A stretch of DNA of 64,000 nucleotides from Nocardia sp. NBC_00403 (GTDB lineage Bacteria; Actinomycetota; Actinomycetes; Mycobacteriales; Mycobacteriaceae): the NCBI RefSeq assembly GCF_036046055.1, contig NZ_CP107939.1:3286001-3350000 (forward strand), given 5' to 3'. Shown here in pieces: positions 1 through 13,400 of the stretch. The position numbers and the translations under genes were made by a program. Each line of letters opens with the position of its first letter. The stretch's first letter is position 1. Below the pieces are notes generated by a model. That model did not search any database. It had not been told where the DNA came from and was given only the letters and a program-made list of their open reading frames with translations.

Positions 1-3000
1 ATGCTGGTGCTGGAGCGGCTGTCCGACGCGCAGCGACACGGGCATCGAGTGTGGGCGGTGATCCGCGGAACGGCGATCAATCAGGACGGCGCGTCCAACG
101 GCTTGACCGTGCCGAACGGCCCCTCGCAGCAGCGGGTGATCCGCGCCGCGCTGGCCAACGGGCGGCTCTCGACCGACGACGTGGATGTGGTGGAGGCGCA
201 CGGCACCGGCACGGTGCTGGGGGATCCGATCGAAGCACACGCCCTGCTCGCCACCTACGGACAGGACCGTGATCCGCAGCGGCCACTGTGGCTCGGGTCG
301 CTGAAATCCAATATCGGTCACTCGGTGGCCGCGGCGGGCGTCGGCGGCATGATCAAGATGATCATGGCGATGCGGCACGGGGTGATGCCGCCGACCCTGC
401 ATGTCGACGAGCCCACCCCGCGGGTGGACTGGTCCACCGGCGCGATCGAACTGCTGACCCGGAAGCGGGATTGGCCCGAGGAAGCGGACCGGCCCCGCCG
501 GGCCGCGGTGTCCTCCTTCGGCATCAGCGGCACCAACGCGCACGTCATCCTCGAACACGTATCCGTCGGCGAAGCGGCCGAATCCGAGCCGGGCACCAAC
601 CCCGGCAGCTCGGGAAGCACTGTCGCGGTTGCGGTTCCGTGGGTGGTGTCGGCGAAGTCGGAGGCCTCGCTACGGGCGCAGGCCGCGCGGTTGCACGAGT
701 TCGTGGCCGCCGATCCCGCGGTGTCGGTGTCCGAGGTGGCGCATTCGCTGATCTCGACTCGCACGCTGTTCGCGCATCGGGCCGTGGTCGTGGGGGACGA
801 CCGGGCCGAGCTGCTGCGCCGACTGGCCACGGTGGCGGCCGGCGACCCGGGTCCCGATGTCGCCGTCGGTTCCGGCGCGGCGTCGCGGGTCGGTGTGATG
901 TTCGCCGGGCAGGGCTCCCAGCGGGCGGGCATGGGGCAGCGGCTCTATGGCCGGTTCCCGGTGTTCGCCGAGGCCTTCGACCAGGTCTGCGCGCAGCTGG
1001 ATCCGCTGCTCGGGCTCTGCTTGCGCGACGCGATCAGCTCCGGAACCGAATTGGAGCAGACCCGGTTGACCCAGCCGGCGCTGTTCGCGGTCGAGGTGGC
1101 GCTGTATCGCCTGCTCGAATCATGGGGTGTCACCGCGGATGTGGTGTTCGGGCATTCGATCGGTGAGATCGCCGCCGCGCATGTGGCCGGCGTGCTGAGC
1201 CTTGCCGATGCGTGCACGTTGGTCGCGGCGCGGGGCCGGTTGATGCAGGAATTGCCCACCGGCGGAGCGATGCTCGCGGTGCGGGCCGGTGAGCAGGAGG
1301 TCACCGCACTGCTGGACGGTGTCGACGGGGTGGACGTGGCCGCGGTCAACGGCCCTGCGGCAGTGGTGATCTCCGGTCGTGCGGAGGTCGTGGATGTTCT
1401 CGCCGAGCAGCTGCGCGAGCGCGGGCGACGCGTCAAACGGTTGCGGGTCAGCCATGCCTTCCATTCCTCATTGATGGAACCGATGCTGGCGCGGTTCGCC
1501 GAGGTGGTCGCGACACTGCGCTTCGATCCGCCTCGGATTCCGGTGATCTCGACCGTCACCGGCGCGGTGGCGGATCCCGGCCTGTGGTGCTCGCCGCAGT
1601 ACTGGGTCGACCAGGTGCGGCGGCCGGTGCGGTTCGCCGACGCCGCGGCCGCGGCCTGGGCCGATGGTGTGGACACCTTCGTGGAAGTGGGTCCCGACTC
1701 GGTGCTGTCGGCGATGACCGCCGAATGCCTGCCCGAGGCGGCGACCGCGGTGGCGGTGCTGCATCCCGAGCGTGACGAACCCGCCGAGATCCTCGCCGCG
1801 GTCGCGCGGTTGTTCGTGCGGGCGGTGCCGGTGCGCTGGAACACGGTGCTCGCGGACCCGAACCCGGCACCGGTGGAACTGCCCACCTATGCCTTCGACC
1901 GCCGCCGCTTCTGGCTCGAACCCGCGCTCGGTGCCGCCGGTGTCGAATCGGTGGGTCTGGGCGCGATGGGGCATCCGCTGCTTGGTGCGGTCGTGTCGGA
2001 AGCGAAGTCCGGCGACGTGCTGCTGACCGGGCGGTTGTCGGTGGCGACGCAGCCGTGGCTGGCCGACCACGCGGTCGCCGGGCTGGTCCTGCTGCCGGGG
2101 ACCGGCTTCGTCGAGCTGGCCTTGCGCGCCGGTGCCGAAGCCGGATACCCGGTGATCGACGACCTGACGCTGCAGGCGCCGCTGGTGGTGCCCGCCTCGG
2201 GCGGTGTGCGGATCCAGGTTGTCGTCGGCGGTCCCGGACCGGAGTTCGCGCAGCGGCCGATCTCGATCTACTCGCGCAGTGAGCACGACCCGGACGGTCA
2301 GTGGGTCCTGAACGCGCGGGGGCAGCTGACCACCCTGGACGACACGGCCGCGCCCGCATCGGAGACCTGGCCGCCGGCCGCGGCGACCGATCTCGATGTC
2401 GCGTCCGCGTACACGGCCCTGTCGGAACGGGGCTACGAGTACGGTCCGGCCTTCCAGAGTGTGCGGGCGTTGTGGCGACGTGGCGCCGAGGTATTCGCCG
2501 AGATCGCCATCGACACCGATAGTGGTGCGCGCGCCGAAGGGTTCGGGATTCATCCGGCACTGCTGGACGGGGCACTCCAGGCGGGACTGCTGGCCGGCAT
2601 CCTCGATAATGCTGCGGGACAGCAGGATTCACCGTTCACGGTGGCGGCCGGGCACGTCGTGCTGCCCTTCTCGTGGGAGTCGGTCGCGCTGCACGCGGCC
2701 GAGGCATCGGTGCTGCGCGTTCGGTTGACCACCACCGGATCGTCGGTGTCACTGTGGGTGGCGGACGAGCAGGGGCAGCCGGTGTTGTCCGGATCGGTGA
2801 CCCCCCGGCCCATGCGACTGGAGCAGCTCGCGGCCGGTGCGGGCGGCGCGGCCGATCCGGTGCTGGAAGTGGTGTGGTCGCCGGTCGAATCGGATTCGCC
2901 CGCAGTGGATTCGGGTTCGGTCCGGTGGGACCGGCTGGATCCGGCGGCGGCGGTGCCGCCGGTCGTGGTGGTCGAGACCGGGTCCGGATGGAGCGAAGCC

Positions 3001-4440
3001 TCCGGCACCGACGTGGTGACCGCTACCCATGCCGAGGTCGCACGCGTCCTCGAGGTGCTACAGGCGTGGCTGTCCGAGGACCGGTTCGCCGCGAGCACAC
3101 TGCTGGTCGCCACCCGCGGTGCGGTCGCAGTGGCCGACGAGGACCTCACCGATCTCGCCGGTGCCGCGGTGTGGGGCTTGGTGCGGACCGCGCAGACCGA
3201 GGATCCGGGACGAATCATCTTGGTGGACACCGACACCGGCGTCGACCAGTCCGTCGCGGCCACTGTCGTGGCCGTGGGCGAACCCCAGGTAGTCCTCCGT
3301 GACGGCATCACCCATACCGCACGGCTCTCCCGGGCTGCGCCCGTCGCGTCTGCATCGGCCGCCGCCGACGCCTTCGGTGCGGGAACGGTGCTGATCACCG
3401 GTGGCACAGGTGGTTTGGGTGCGGTGGTGGCCCGGCATGTGGTGGCCGAGCACGGCGTACGGTCGTTGATGCTGGTGAGTCGCCGTGGTCCTCGGGTCGA
3501 GGGCATCGCGGCGTTGTGCGCCGAGCTGGAGCAATCGGGTGCGCAGGTGCGGGTGGTGGCGTGTGATGTCACCGACGCCGACGCGGTGGCCGGGCTGCTG
3601 GCCGACATCCCCACGCAGTGGCCGTTGACCGGTGTGATCCATGCCGCGGGTGTGCTCGACGACGGGGTCATCGCCTCCTTGACCACCCAGCGGGTGGATG
3701 CGGTGCTGGCACCGAAGGTGGATGCCGCATGGCATCTGCACCAGGCGACCGCGGACCTGGATCTTGCCGCGTTCGTGGTGTTTTCGTCGATATCGGGCAC
3801 CGTGGGCGGCCCCGGGCAGGGCAACTACTCGGCCGCGAACGCCTTCCTGGACGGACTGGTGGCCCACCGGCGAGCCCGCGGACTGGCCGGTCAGTCGCTG
3901 GCGTGGGGTCCGTGGGCGCGCTCGGGCGGTATGGCCGGGCAGTTGGGTGAGGTCGACCTGGCTCGGATGAGCCGGGCCGGATTCACCGCGATCCCGGACG
4001 AGCTGGCGTTGGCCGGTTGGGATGCGGTGCTCGAACGCGGCACGGCGCACGCGGTGATCGCCACGGTCGACACCGCCACGATCCGCGCCCAGGCCGAGGC
4101 CGGGCTGCTGCCCCCGCTGCTGCGCGCACTGGCGCCGGCGGTGCGACGGTCCGCGGCGCTCTCGACGGTGGGGTCGAGTCTGCGGCAACGGCTTTCGGGT
4201 CTGGACGCCGGTCGACAGCGGCAGGCGGTGCTCGATACCGTCCGAACCCACATCGCGGCCGTTCTCGGCCACGACAGTGCGTCCGCGATCGATCCCGATC
4301 GTGCCTTCCAGGACCTGGGTTTCGATTCCCTGGGTGCGGTCGAGTTGCGTAACCGGCTCAAGACCGCCACCGGCCTGTCGCTGGCGGCCGCGGTCGTCTT
4401 CGACTACCCCACACCGCTGGCGCTGGCCGCACACCTGACC
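1..4440 (+). other. PKS module 1 (numbered within the window): partial KS-AT-DH-KR-ACP
   Basis: The KS remnant keeps EAHGTGT and KSNIGH, the two catalytic His motifs. AT spans about 890-1890 (GHSIGE near 1150, HAFHS near 1453; malonyl type). DH starts near 1972; its HxxxGxxxxP is intact near 2068 and the partner Asp sits in LLDGALQ near 2563. KR begins near 3379 with TGGTGGLG, has the LDD fingerprint near 3655 (B-type, which normally leads to an E double bond after dehydration) and an NYSAAN catalytic Tyr. ACP has DLGFDSL near 4312. All reductive domains look competent. Confidence 0.9.
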
Positions 4441-7400
4441 GACGAGCTCACCGGCACCGGGCACACCGTGGCGGTCACCGCCGCGAAAGCCTTCGACGGC
4501 GAACCGATCGCGATCGTCGGCATGGCGTGCCGGTATCCGGGCGGGGTCCGATCGCCCGAGGAGCTGTGGCAGCTGGTCGTGACCGGGACCGACGCGACGT
4601 CGGAGTTCCCGGTGAACCGCGGATGGGATACCGAGCGGCTGTACGACCCGACCGGGGAAACACCGCACACCACGTACACGCGTTCGGGCGGATTCCTGCA
4701 TGCCGCAGGTGAGTTCGATCCGGCGTTCTTCAATATCAGCCCGAACGAGGCCGCGCTGATGGATCCGCAGCAGTTTCTGCTGTTGGAGACCTCGTGGGAG
4801 GCGTTCGAGCGGGCCGGCGTCGACCCCGCGCTGCTGCGCGGCAGTGCGACCGGTGTCTTCGCCGGCATGATGTACCACGACTATCCGGTCAACGCGAACG
4901 CGGGATCCATTGCGTCCGGCCGGATCTCGTATGTGTTCGGTCTGGAGGGGCCTTCGGTCACGGTGGACACGGCGTGTTCGTCGTCGCTGGTGACAATGCA
5001 TTTGGCGGCACAGTCGCTGCGGTCGGGTGAGTGCGATCTGGCCTTGGCCGGCGGTGTGACCGTGATGGCGACTCCGGAGACCTTTGTGGAGTTCAGCCGG
5101 CAGCGGGGGCTATCGCCGGACGGCCGGTGTAAGTCGTTCTCCGACACGGCCGATGGCGTCGCCTGGTCCGAGGGCGCCGGTGTGCTGGTGCTGGAGCGGT
5201 TGTCCGACGCGCGTCGCAACGGTCATGACGTGCTCGCGGTGATCGCCGGTTCGGCGGTCAATCAGGATGGCGCGTCCAATGGTTTGACCGCGCCGAACGG
5301 TCCCTCACAGCGGCGAGTCATTCGTCAGGCCTTGGCCAATGCCGGGGTGTCGCCGGTCGATGTCGACGTGGTGGAAGCTCACGGCACCGGTACCACGCTG
5401 GGTGATCCGATCGAGGCGCAGGCGCTGCTCGCCACGTATGGCCAGGAGCGTGTTGCGGATCGGCCGTTGTGGTTGGGGTCGTTGAAGTCCAACATCGGCC
5501 ACGCTCAGGCGGCGGCGGGTGTGGGTGGCGTCATCAAGATGGTCATGGCGATGCGGCACGGACTGTTGCCGCAGACCCTGCATGTGGATCAGCCGTCCAC
5601 GAAGATTGATTGGTCGGAGGGCCATGTCCGGTTGCTGACCGAACCGATGGCCTGGCCAGAGGTGGATCGGCCGCGTCGTGCGGGTGTCTCCTCGTTCGGA
5701 ATCAGCGGCACCAACGCACATCTCATTATCGAGCAGGCTCCGGTATCGGCGGTCGAGTCGGTCCCGGAGGTCCGGACCGTCCCGGCGGTGCCGTGGATGC
5801 TGTCGACGCGCAGCGGCGAGGCTCTGGCCGCTGCGGCTGCGCGGCTGGCATCGCATGTGGTCGACCATGATCCGATCGATGTCGGTTTCTCGCTGGCGTC
5901 GACGCGCAGTGTCTTCGAGCATCGGGCCGTGGTGGTGGCCGATGACCGTGCGGGGCTGCTCGCGGGCGTGCGGGCGCTGGCCGCGGGTGCGCCTGCATCC
6001 GGTGTGGTGTCCGGCCGCGTGGTGGCGGGTTCGACGGGTGTGGTGTTCTCGGGTCAGGGTGCGCAGTGGGCCGGTATGGCGGCCGAGTTGTGTGCGGCGT
6101 ACCCGGTGTTCGCCGAGGCTTTCGACGCGATCGTCGCCGGGTTGGATCCGATGCTGGGACAGTCTGTTTCGCTGAGTGTGGCGTTGGCGGACGGTGAGTT
6201 GGTGGATCGGACGGTGTTCGCGCAGGCGGGGTTGTTCGCGTTCGAGGTGGCGTTGTTCCGGCTGCTCGAATCGTGGGGTGTGCGGGCGGATGTGGTGGCC
6301 GGGCACTCGATCGGTGAGGTCGCTGCCGCGCATGTAGCCGGGGTGTTGTCGCTGACGGACGCGTGTGTGCTGGTGGCGGCGCGTGGCCGGTTGATGCAGG
6401 CGCTGCCTGCTGGTGGCGCGATGGTCGCTGTCGGTGCCTCCGAGGCCGATGTGCGGCCGTTGCTGGTCGATGGGGTGTCGATCGCGGCGGTGAACGGTCC
6501 GTCGTCGGTGGTGCTGTCCGGTGTCGAAGCTGGTGTTGTGGCTACCGCTGAGGTTTGTGCCGAGCGTGGTTGGCGGACGCATCGATTGCGGGTTTCGCAT
6601 GCTTTCCATTCGGCTCTGATGGAGCCGATGCTGGCCGAGTTCGCCACGGCGATCGAAGGTTTGACGTTCGCGCGCCCGAGCATCCCGCTGGTGTCGACGG
6701 TGACCGGTGCCGAGGTCGTCGACGAGATGGGTGATCCGTCGTATTGGGTCGGTCAGGTCCGGGACACGGTGCGGTTCGCCGATGCCGTTGCCACGATGGC
6801 AGGTTCGGGTGTCTCGCGGTTCGCTGAGGTCGGGCCGGACGCTGTGTTGACCCCGATGGTCGCCCAGACTCTCAGCGATGCCACGGCGGTTTCGATGACC
6901 AGACGCGACCAGGCGGACGCGGTGACCGTAACCAGTGCGGTGGCCGGTTTGTTCGTGGCCGGTGCCGAGGTGGACTGGGCCGGCATCTACGACGGTTCCG
7001 GAGCGCGGCGAATCGACCTGCCCACCTACGCCTTCCAGCACGAACGGTTCTGGCTCGACGCCAAGCAGATGCTGGCCCAGTCGTGGCTCGGTGCCGAACT
7101 GGGCGGCGTCACCGCGGCCGGCCTGGATGCGGCCGCGCATCCGCTGCTGGGTGCCGTTGTGCCGCACCCGGATTCGGGAGCGGTGAGCTTCACCGGCCGG
7201 TGGTCGCTGGATTCGGTGGAATGGCTGGCGGACCACAGCGTGCTGGGCACCGTGTTGCTGCCGGGCACCGGATTCGTCGAACTGGCCGGCCACGTCGGTG
7301 GCCTGCTGGGCTGCGAGGTGGTCGACGAGCTCGTTCTGCATACTCCGTTGACCCTAACGGCCGAGGGCGATGTCGCCGTGCAGGTGGTGGTGGTCGCCCC

Positions 7401-10400
7401 AGACGAGGCCGGTCGCCGGCGACTGAGCGTGCACTCGCGGCAGACGGCCGCGGGTCCGTGGGTGCTCCATGCCGAAGGCGTGCTCGTCCCCGGCGAGGGG
7501 ATGGCCGACTTCGACCTCGTCGCGTGGCCACCGGCCGGCGCGCAACCGCTGGACGTCGAGGGCGCGTACGACGAGCTGCTCGATATCGGATACGGCTACG
7601 GCCCCTTCTTCCAGGGGCTGCAGGCCGCGTGGCAGCGCGGTGACGAGGTGTTCGCCGAGGTCGCGCTACCGGATCCGAAGGACGCCAAGGGTTTCGGGAT
7701 CCACCCCGCGCTGTTCGACGCGGCGCTGCACGCCGCGATCGTCCATGGTCTGCGTGGCGGCGTCGAGGGTTTCCCGGCGCTCCCGTTCAGTTGGAACCGC
7801 GTGGTGCTGCATGCGGCCGGCGCTGCCGCGGTGCGGGTGCGGATCGTGCTGCAGGGCGACCGGTTCGCGGTGCAGATGGCCGATGAGCAGGGGCAACCCG
7901 TACTGTCGGTGGGCGCGTTGATCTCTCGGCCGGTGTCGGCCGATCGCCTGAGCGCCGATGGGGTATCGGATGCCCTCTTCGGCGTCGAGTGGGTTGCTGC
8001 TGCGCCGTCCATGGTGAGCGTCGACCCGGACCGGGTGGCGGTACTCGGCGGGCGCGACGGTGATCTCGCGGCATTGATCGCCGATCTGGACGCGAACCCC
8101 GACTCGGTCGTGCCCGACCTCGTGCTGCTCGAGTGCCCCACCCACGAGGGTGCGCCGCCGGCGGCCGCCCGCCGGGTCGCGATGGGCGTGCTCGAGACCG
8201 TCCAGCGTTGGCTGGCCGACAGTCGTTTCGCTGGTTCGCGTTTGGTGGTGCTGACCAGGCACGCGGTGGCCATTGCCGATGCGGAGCAGGTGGATCTGGG
8301 CCAAGCGCCGGTGTGGGGTGTGCTGCGTGCCGCGCAAGCGGAACATCCGGGCCGATTCCAGCTGCTCGATCTGGACGCCGACAGTGATTCGCTCGCCGCG
8401 GCGGCCGCCGTCGCGACCGAGCCGGAGGCCGCGCTGCGGGGTATGAGCGCGTACGTGCCGCGGTTGCGCCGGCACGCGCCCGGCGCGATCGTTCGGCTGT
8501 CCGAGCCGGGCACCGTGCTGGTGACCGGTGGTACGGGTGGCCTGGGCGCGGTGATTGCCCGGCATCTGGTGACCGAACACGGTGTGCGCCACGTGCTTCT
8601 GACATCGCGGCGTGGCCCGGACGCTCCGGGGGCGGGAGAACTGCGTGCGGAGCTGACCGAGCTCGGCGCCGAGGTCACCGTCGCCGCGTGTGATGTGTCG
8701 GATCGGTCTGCGCTGGCGGCGTTGCTGGACGGCATTTCGGTTGAACATCCGCTGGTCGGTGTTGTGCACGCGGCGGGGACCTCGGACAACGGTCTGGTCG
8801 AATCGATTACGGCCGAGCGGGTCGATTATGTGTTCGGGCCCAAGGTCGATGCGGCGTGGCATCTGCACGAGCTGACTCGTGATGCCTCGTTGTCGTTGTT
8901 CGTCTTGGTGTCCTCGGCAGGCGGATTGGTGCTGGCCGCCGGTCAAGCGAACTACGCTGCGGCGAATGTCTTCCTCGATGCGCTCGCGGCACACCGTCGG
9001 AGTCTGGGATTGCCCTCGACCGCTGTGGATTACGGATTGTGGGCGCGATCGTCGGGGCTCGGTGTCGAGCTGTCCGAAGATGACTTCGATCGGATGCGCC
9101 GCCTGGGCTTCCCCCCGCTGACCGAGGCAGACGGTCTGGCGCTGTTCGATTCCGCGATCGCGACCGATACCGCGCAGCTGGTGGCGCTGCGGGTCGATCC
9201 GGCGGTGCTCCGGACGCGCGGCGAGCAGATCCCCGCTCTGGTCCGCTCGTTGGTACCGGCCCCGGTCCGCCGGCAGACCAGGACCGCTGCGGGCCAGGCC
9301 GTTGCGCTCGAGCTGGCCGGCTTGTCGGAGGTGGATCGTGCGCGCGCTCTGCTCGATCTTGTCCGATCGGTGGCTGCCGCGACTCTCGGGCATGCGTCGG
9401 TGGATGCTGTTGAGTCGCAACAGGCTTTTCAGCAGCTCGGGTTCGATTCGTTGAGTGCGGTCGAGTTCCGCAACAAGTTGAATGCTGTGACTGGTCTGCA
9501 ACTGCCGGCGACGCTGGTCTTCGATTACCCGAACGCGCGGGTGGTCGCCGAGTTCATCGATTCCCAGCTCACCGGCACCGCGGCGGTCGAAAAGCCCGTG
9601 ATCAGCCGGGTCCGCACCGGCGACGACCCGATCGCGGTGGTGGCGATGAGCTGCCGCTACCCCGGTGGCGTCGCCTCGCCCGAAGACCTGTGGGACCTGG
9701 TCACTTCCGGCACCGACACCACCGGCGAGATGCCGTCGGATCGTGGCTGGGATATCGAGGGCATCTACGATCCGGAACCCGGCAGGGCGGGCAAGACCTA
9801 TACCCGTCAGGGTGGATTCCTGTACTCCGCGGCCGATTTCGATGCGGATTTCTTCGGGATCAGTCCCAATGAAGCCACGATGATGGATCCGCAGCAGCGG
9901 TTGCTGCTGGAGATCTCGTGGGAGGCGCTGGAGCGTGCTGGTGTGGATCCGGCGGTGCTGCGCGGTAGTTCGACCGGTGTCTTCACCGGCGTGATGTACC
10001 ACGACTACGCCCAGCGCACGGGTACCGGCAGCGGCGCCGCGGGCAGCTTGGTTTCGGGCCGGGTGTCCTATGCGTTCGGTCTGGAAGGACCGTCGGTCAC
10101 CGTGGACACCGCGTGCTCGTCCTCGCTGGTCGCCCTGCATCTTGCCGCGCAGTCGCTGCGGTCCGGTGAGTGCGATCTGGCACTGGCCGGTGGCGTGGCG
10201 GTGATGGGGACCCCGGACATGTTCCTCGAGTTCGGCCGGCAGCGGGGCTTGTCGCCGGACGGTCGGTGTAAGTCGTTCTCCGACACGGCCGATGGCGTCG
10301 GGTGGTCCGAGGGCGCCGGTGTGCTGGTGCTGGAGCGGTTGTCCGACGCGCGTCGCAACGGTCATGACGTGCTTGCGGTGATCGCTGGTACGGCGGTCAA

Positions 10401-13400
10401 TCAGGATGGCGCGTCGAATGGTTTCTCCGCCCCGAATGGTCCGTCGCAGCAGCGGGTGATCCGGCAGGCGTTGGCCAATGCCGGGGTCTCGCCGGACGAG
10501 GTGGACGTGGTGGAAGCTCACGGCACCGGTACGACCTTGGGTGATCCGATCGAGGCGCAGGCGCTGCTTGCCACCTACGGCCAGCAGCGTGCTGCGGATC
10601 GGCCTTTGTGGTTGGGGTCGTTGAAGTCGAATATCGGTCATGCTCAGGCGGCAGCTGGTGTCGGCGGTGTGATCAAGATGGTCATGGCGATCCGCCACGG
10701 CCTGCTGCCGCGGACGCTGCACGTTGATCGGCCCAGCACCAAGGTGGATTGGTCCGAGGGGCATGTCCGGTTGTTGACCGAGTCGGTGGCGTGGCCGGAG
10801 GTGGATCGGCCGCGTCGTGCGGGTGTGTCCTCGTTCGGCATCAGTGGCACGAATGCCCACCTCATCGTGGAGCAGGCCCCGGTGACCGCGCCGGTGGTGG
10901 TCCAGGCTCCGGAGCCGTCCTCGGTACCGGCCGCGCGGCCGTGGGTGATCTCGGCCCGTAGCGCCGAGGCCCTCGCCGCTCAGGCTGCCCGCCTGGCATC
11001 GCATGTGGGCGACCACGATCCGGTCGACGTCGGTTTCTCCCTGGCATCCACCCGTGCGGTGTTCGAGCACCGTGCCGTTGTCGTGGCCGATGACCGTGAC
11101 GGTCTGCTCGCGGGCGCCCGGGCGCTGGGCGCTGGTACGCAGGCACCCGGTGTGGTGTCCGGTCGTGCCGCGGCGGGGTCGACAGGTTTCGTCTTCTCCG
11201 GTCAGGGTGCGCAGTGGGCCGGCATGGCCGCCGGGCTGCGGACCGCCTATCCGGTGTTCGCCGAACACTTCGATGCGATCGTCACCGAGCTGGATCCGCT
11301 GCTGGGGCAGGTGGTTTCGCTGGGCACCGCGTTGGCGGACGGTGAACTGGTCGATCGGACGGTCTTCGCGCAGGCGGGTCTGTTCGCGTTCGAGGTGGCG
11401 TTGTTCCGGCTGCTCGAATCGTGGGGAGTCCGGGCCGGTGTCGCAGCCGGCCATTCGATCGGTGAGATCGCTGCCGCGCATGTGGCCGGAGTGTTGTCCC
11501 TGGCGGATGCCTGTGTGCTGGTGGCCGCGCGTGGCCGGTTGATGCAGGCGCTGCCCGCCGGTGGCGCGATGGTCGCCGTGGGCGCCTCCGAGCTCGATGT
11601 GCTGCCGCTGCTGGTGGCCGGTGCGGTGTCGATCGCGGCGGTCAACGGCCCGTCGTCGGTCGTGCTGTCCGGTGTCGAAGCCGATGTCCTCGCCGTCGCT
11701 GAACAGTGCGCCGAACAGGGATGGCGCACACACCGATTGCGGGTCTCGCACGCTTTCCACTCGGCCTTGATGGAGCCCATGCTGGCCGAATTCGCCTCGG
11801 CGATCAAGGGTTTGACCTTCGGTCGACCCAGTATCCCGTTGGTGTCGACGGTGACCGGGGCCCGGATCACCGATGAGATGTCGGATCGGGAGTATTGGGT
11901 CGGCCAGGTCCGCGACACTGTGCGGTTCGCCGACGCGGTCGCCACGATGGCTGGTTCCGGTGTGTCCAGGTTCGCCGAGATCGGCCCCGACGCAGTGCTG
12001 ACCCCGATGATCGCGCAAACCCTTGATACCGGGGATGGCGCGGCCGCAACCGTGGCCGCGCTGTCGCGCCGGGACCAGGCCGATGTGTCCGCGGTGCCGA
12101 CCGGCCTGGCCTGGTTGTTCGTCGCGGGCGCCGACCTCGACTGGGCGGGTCTGTACGCCGGTACCGGAGCGCGCCGAATCGACCTGCCCACCTACGCTTT
12201 CCAGCGTCGGCGGTACTGGATGTCCGAGGGGTCGGTCGGGCGCGGCGATGCCCGGGCAATGGGTCTGGTGGCGACCGCCCATCCGTTGGTTTCGGTGGTG
12301 GTATCGCAGCCGGACTCCCAGGCGATGATCCTGACCGGTCGCCTGTCGGTGCACACGCATCCGTGGTTGGCCGATCATCTGGTGCTGGGGACCGTATTGT
12401 TCCCCGGCACCGGATTCGTCGAGCTGGCCCTGTACGCGGGAGAGCGGGTCGGCTGCTCGACGCTGGACGATCTGGTGTTGCAGGCCCCGCTGGTGTTGCC
12501 GGAGTCCGAGGGGGCCGCGGTGCGCATCGTGGTCGATCCCGCGGACGAGTCCGGCCGGCGCGGGGTGCGGATCTTCTCGAGCCCGGACGGGGACGCCGAT
12601 GCGTCGTCGTCGTGGCTGCTGAATGCCGAAGGCGCGCTTGCCCCGAGCGCGGCCGTGCCGGCCGTGGATCTCGCGGCGTGGCCTCCGGCCGGCGCGCAGG
12701 TTTTGAACGTCGATGGTGTCTACGACGAGCTGCTCGATGCCGGGTACGGGTATGGCCCTGTCTTCCAGGGCTTGCGGGCGGCGTGGCAGCGCGGTGAGGA
12801 GGTATTCGCCGAGGTTGCCCTCCCGGACCCGCAGGACGGCCAGGGTTTCGGGCTGCATCCGGCGCTGCTCGATGCCGCGCTGCATGCGCTGCGGCCGGCC
12901 GGGCACCTGCGCGCCGAGGGCACCGGCCCGGAGTTGCCGTTCGAGTGGTCGGGTGTCACGGTGCACGCGGCGGGGGCCGGCGCGCTGCGGGTGCGGTTGA
13001 CTCGGGTTGGTGACCGTGCCGTGGCCGTGGATCTGGCGGATTCGACCGGTGCCGCGGTGGCGACGGTGCGGCAGCTGGTGTCCCGGCCGATCGATCCCGT
13101 GCAGCTCAGCACCGGTGCGTCCGTTGCGCGCAGCGCCGTATTCCAGGTCGAGTGGACACCGATCTCGGTGTCCGGCATCGGAATCGATGCGGTGTCGTGG
13201 GCGGATCTGGGTGACGAGGTGCCCGCCGCGGTGGTGCTGGACTGCCCGGCGGGTAATGAGCCGGACACGGTTCGGGCCGCGACTCACGGTGTGCTGCGGG
13301 TGCTGCAGTCGTGGCTTGCCGATGAGCGGTTCGGCGAGTCGGCGTTGGTGGTCCGGACCAGCGGTGCGGTATCGGTTGCCGGGGAGGATATTACGAATCT

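Noticed and set aside
7666..13287. Very long open frame (1873 codons) on the minus strand inside the first PKS
   Set aside because: It is an antisense shadow of the high-GC PKS repeats. It is Arg/His/Gly rich, repeats with the modules and has no domain. Other long antisense frames over the PKS genes (for example 15031-18219 and 32145-35321) were rejected for the same reason.
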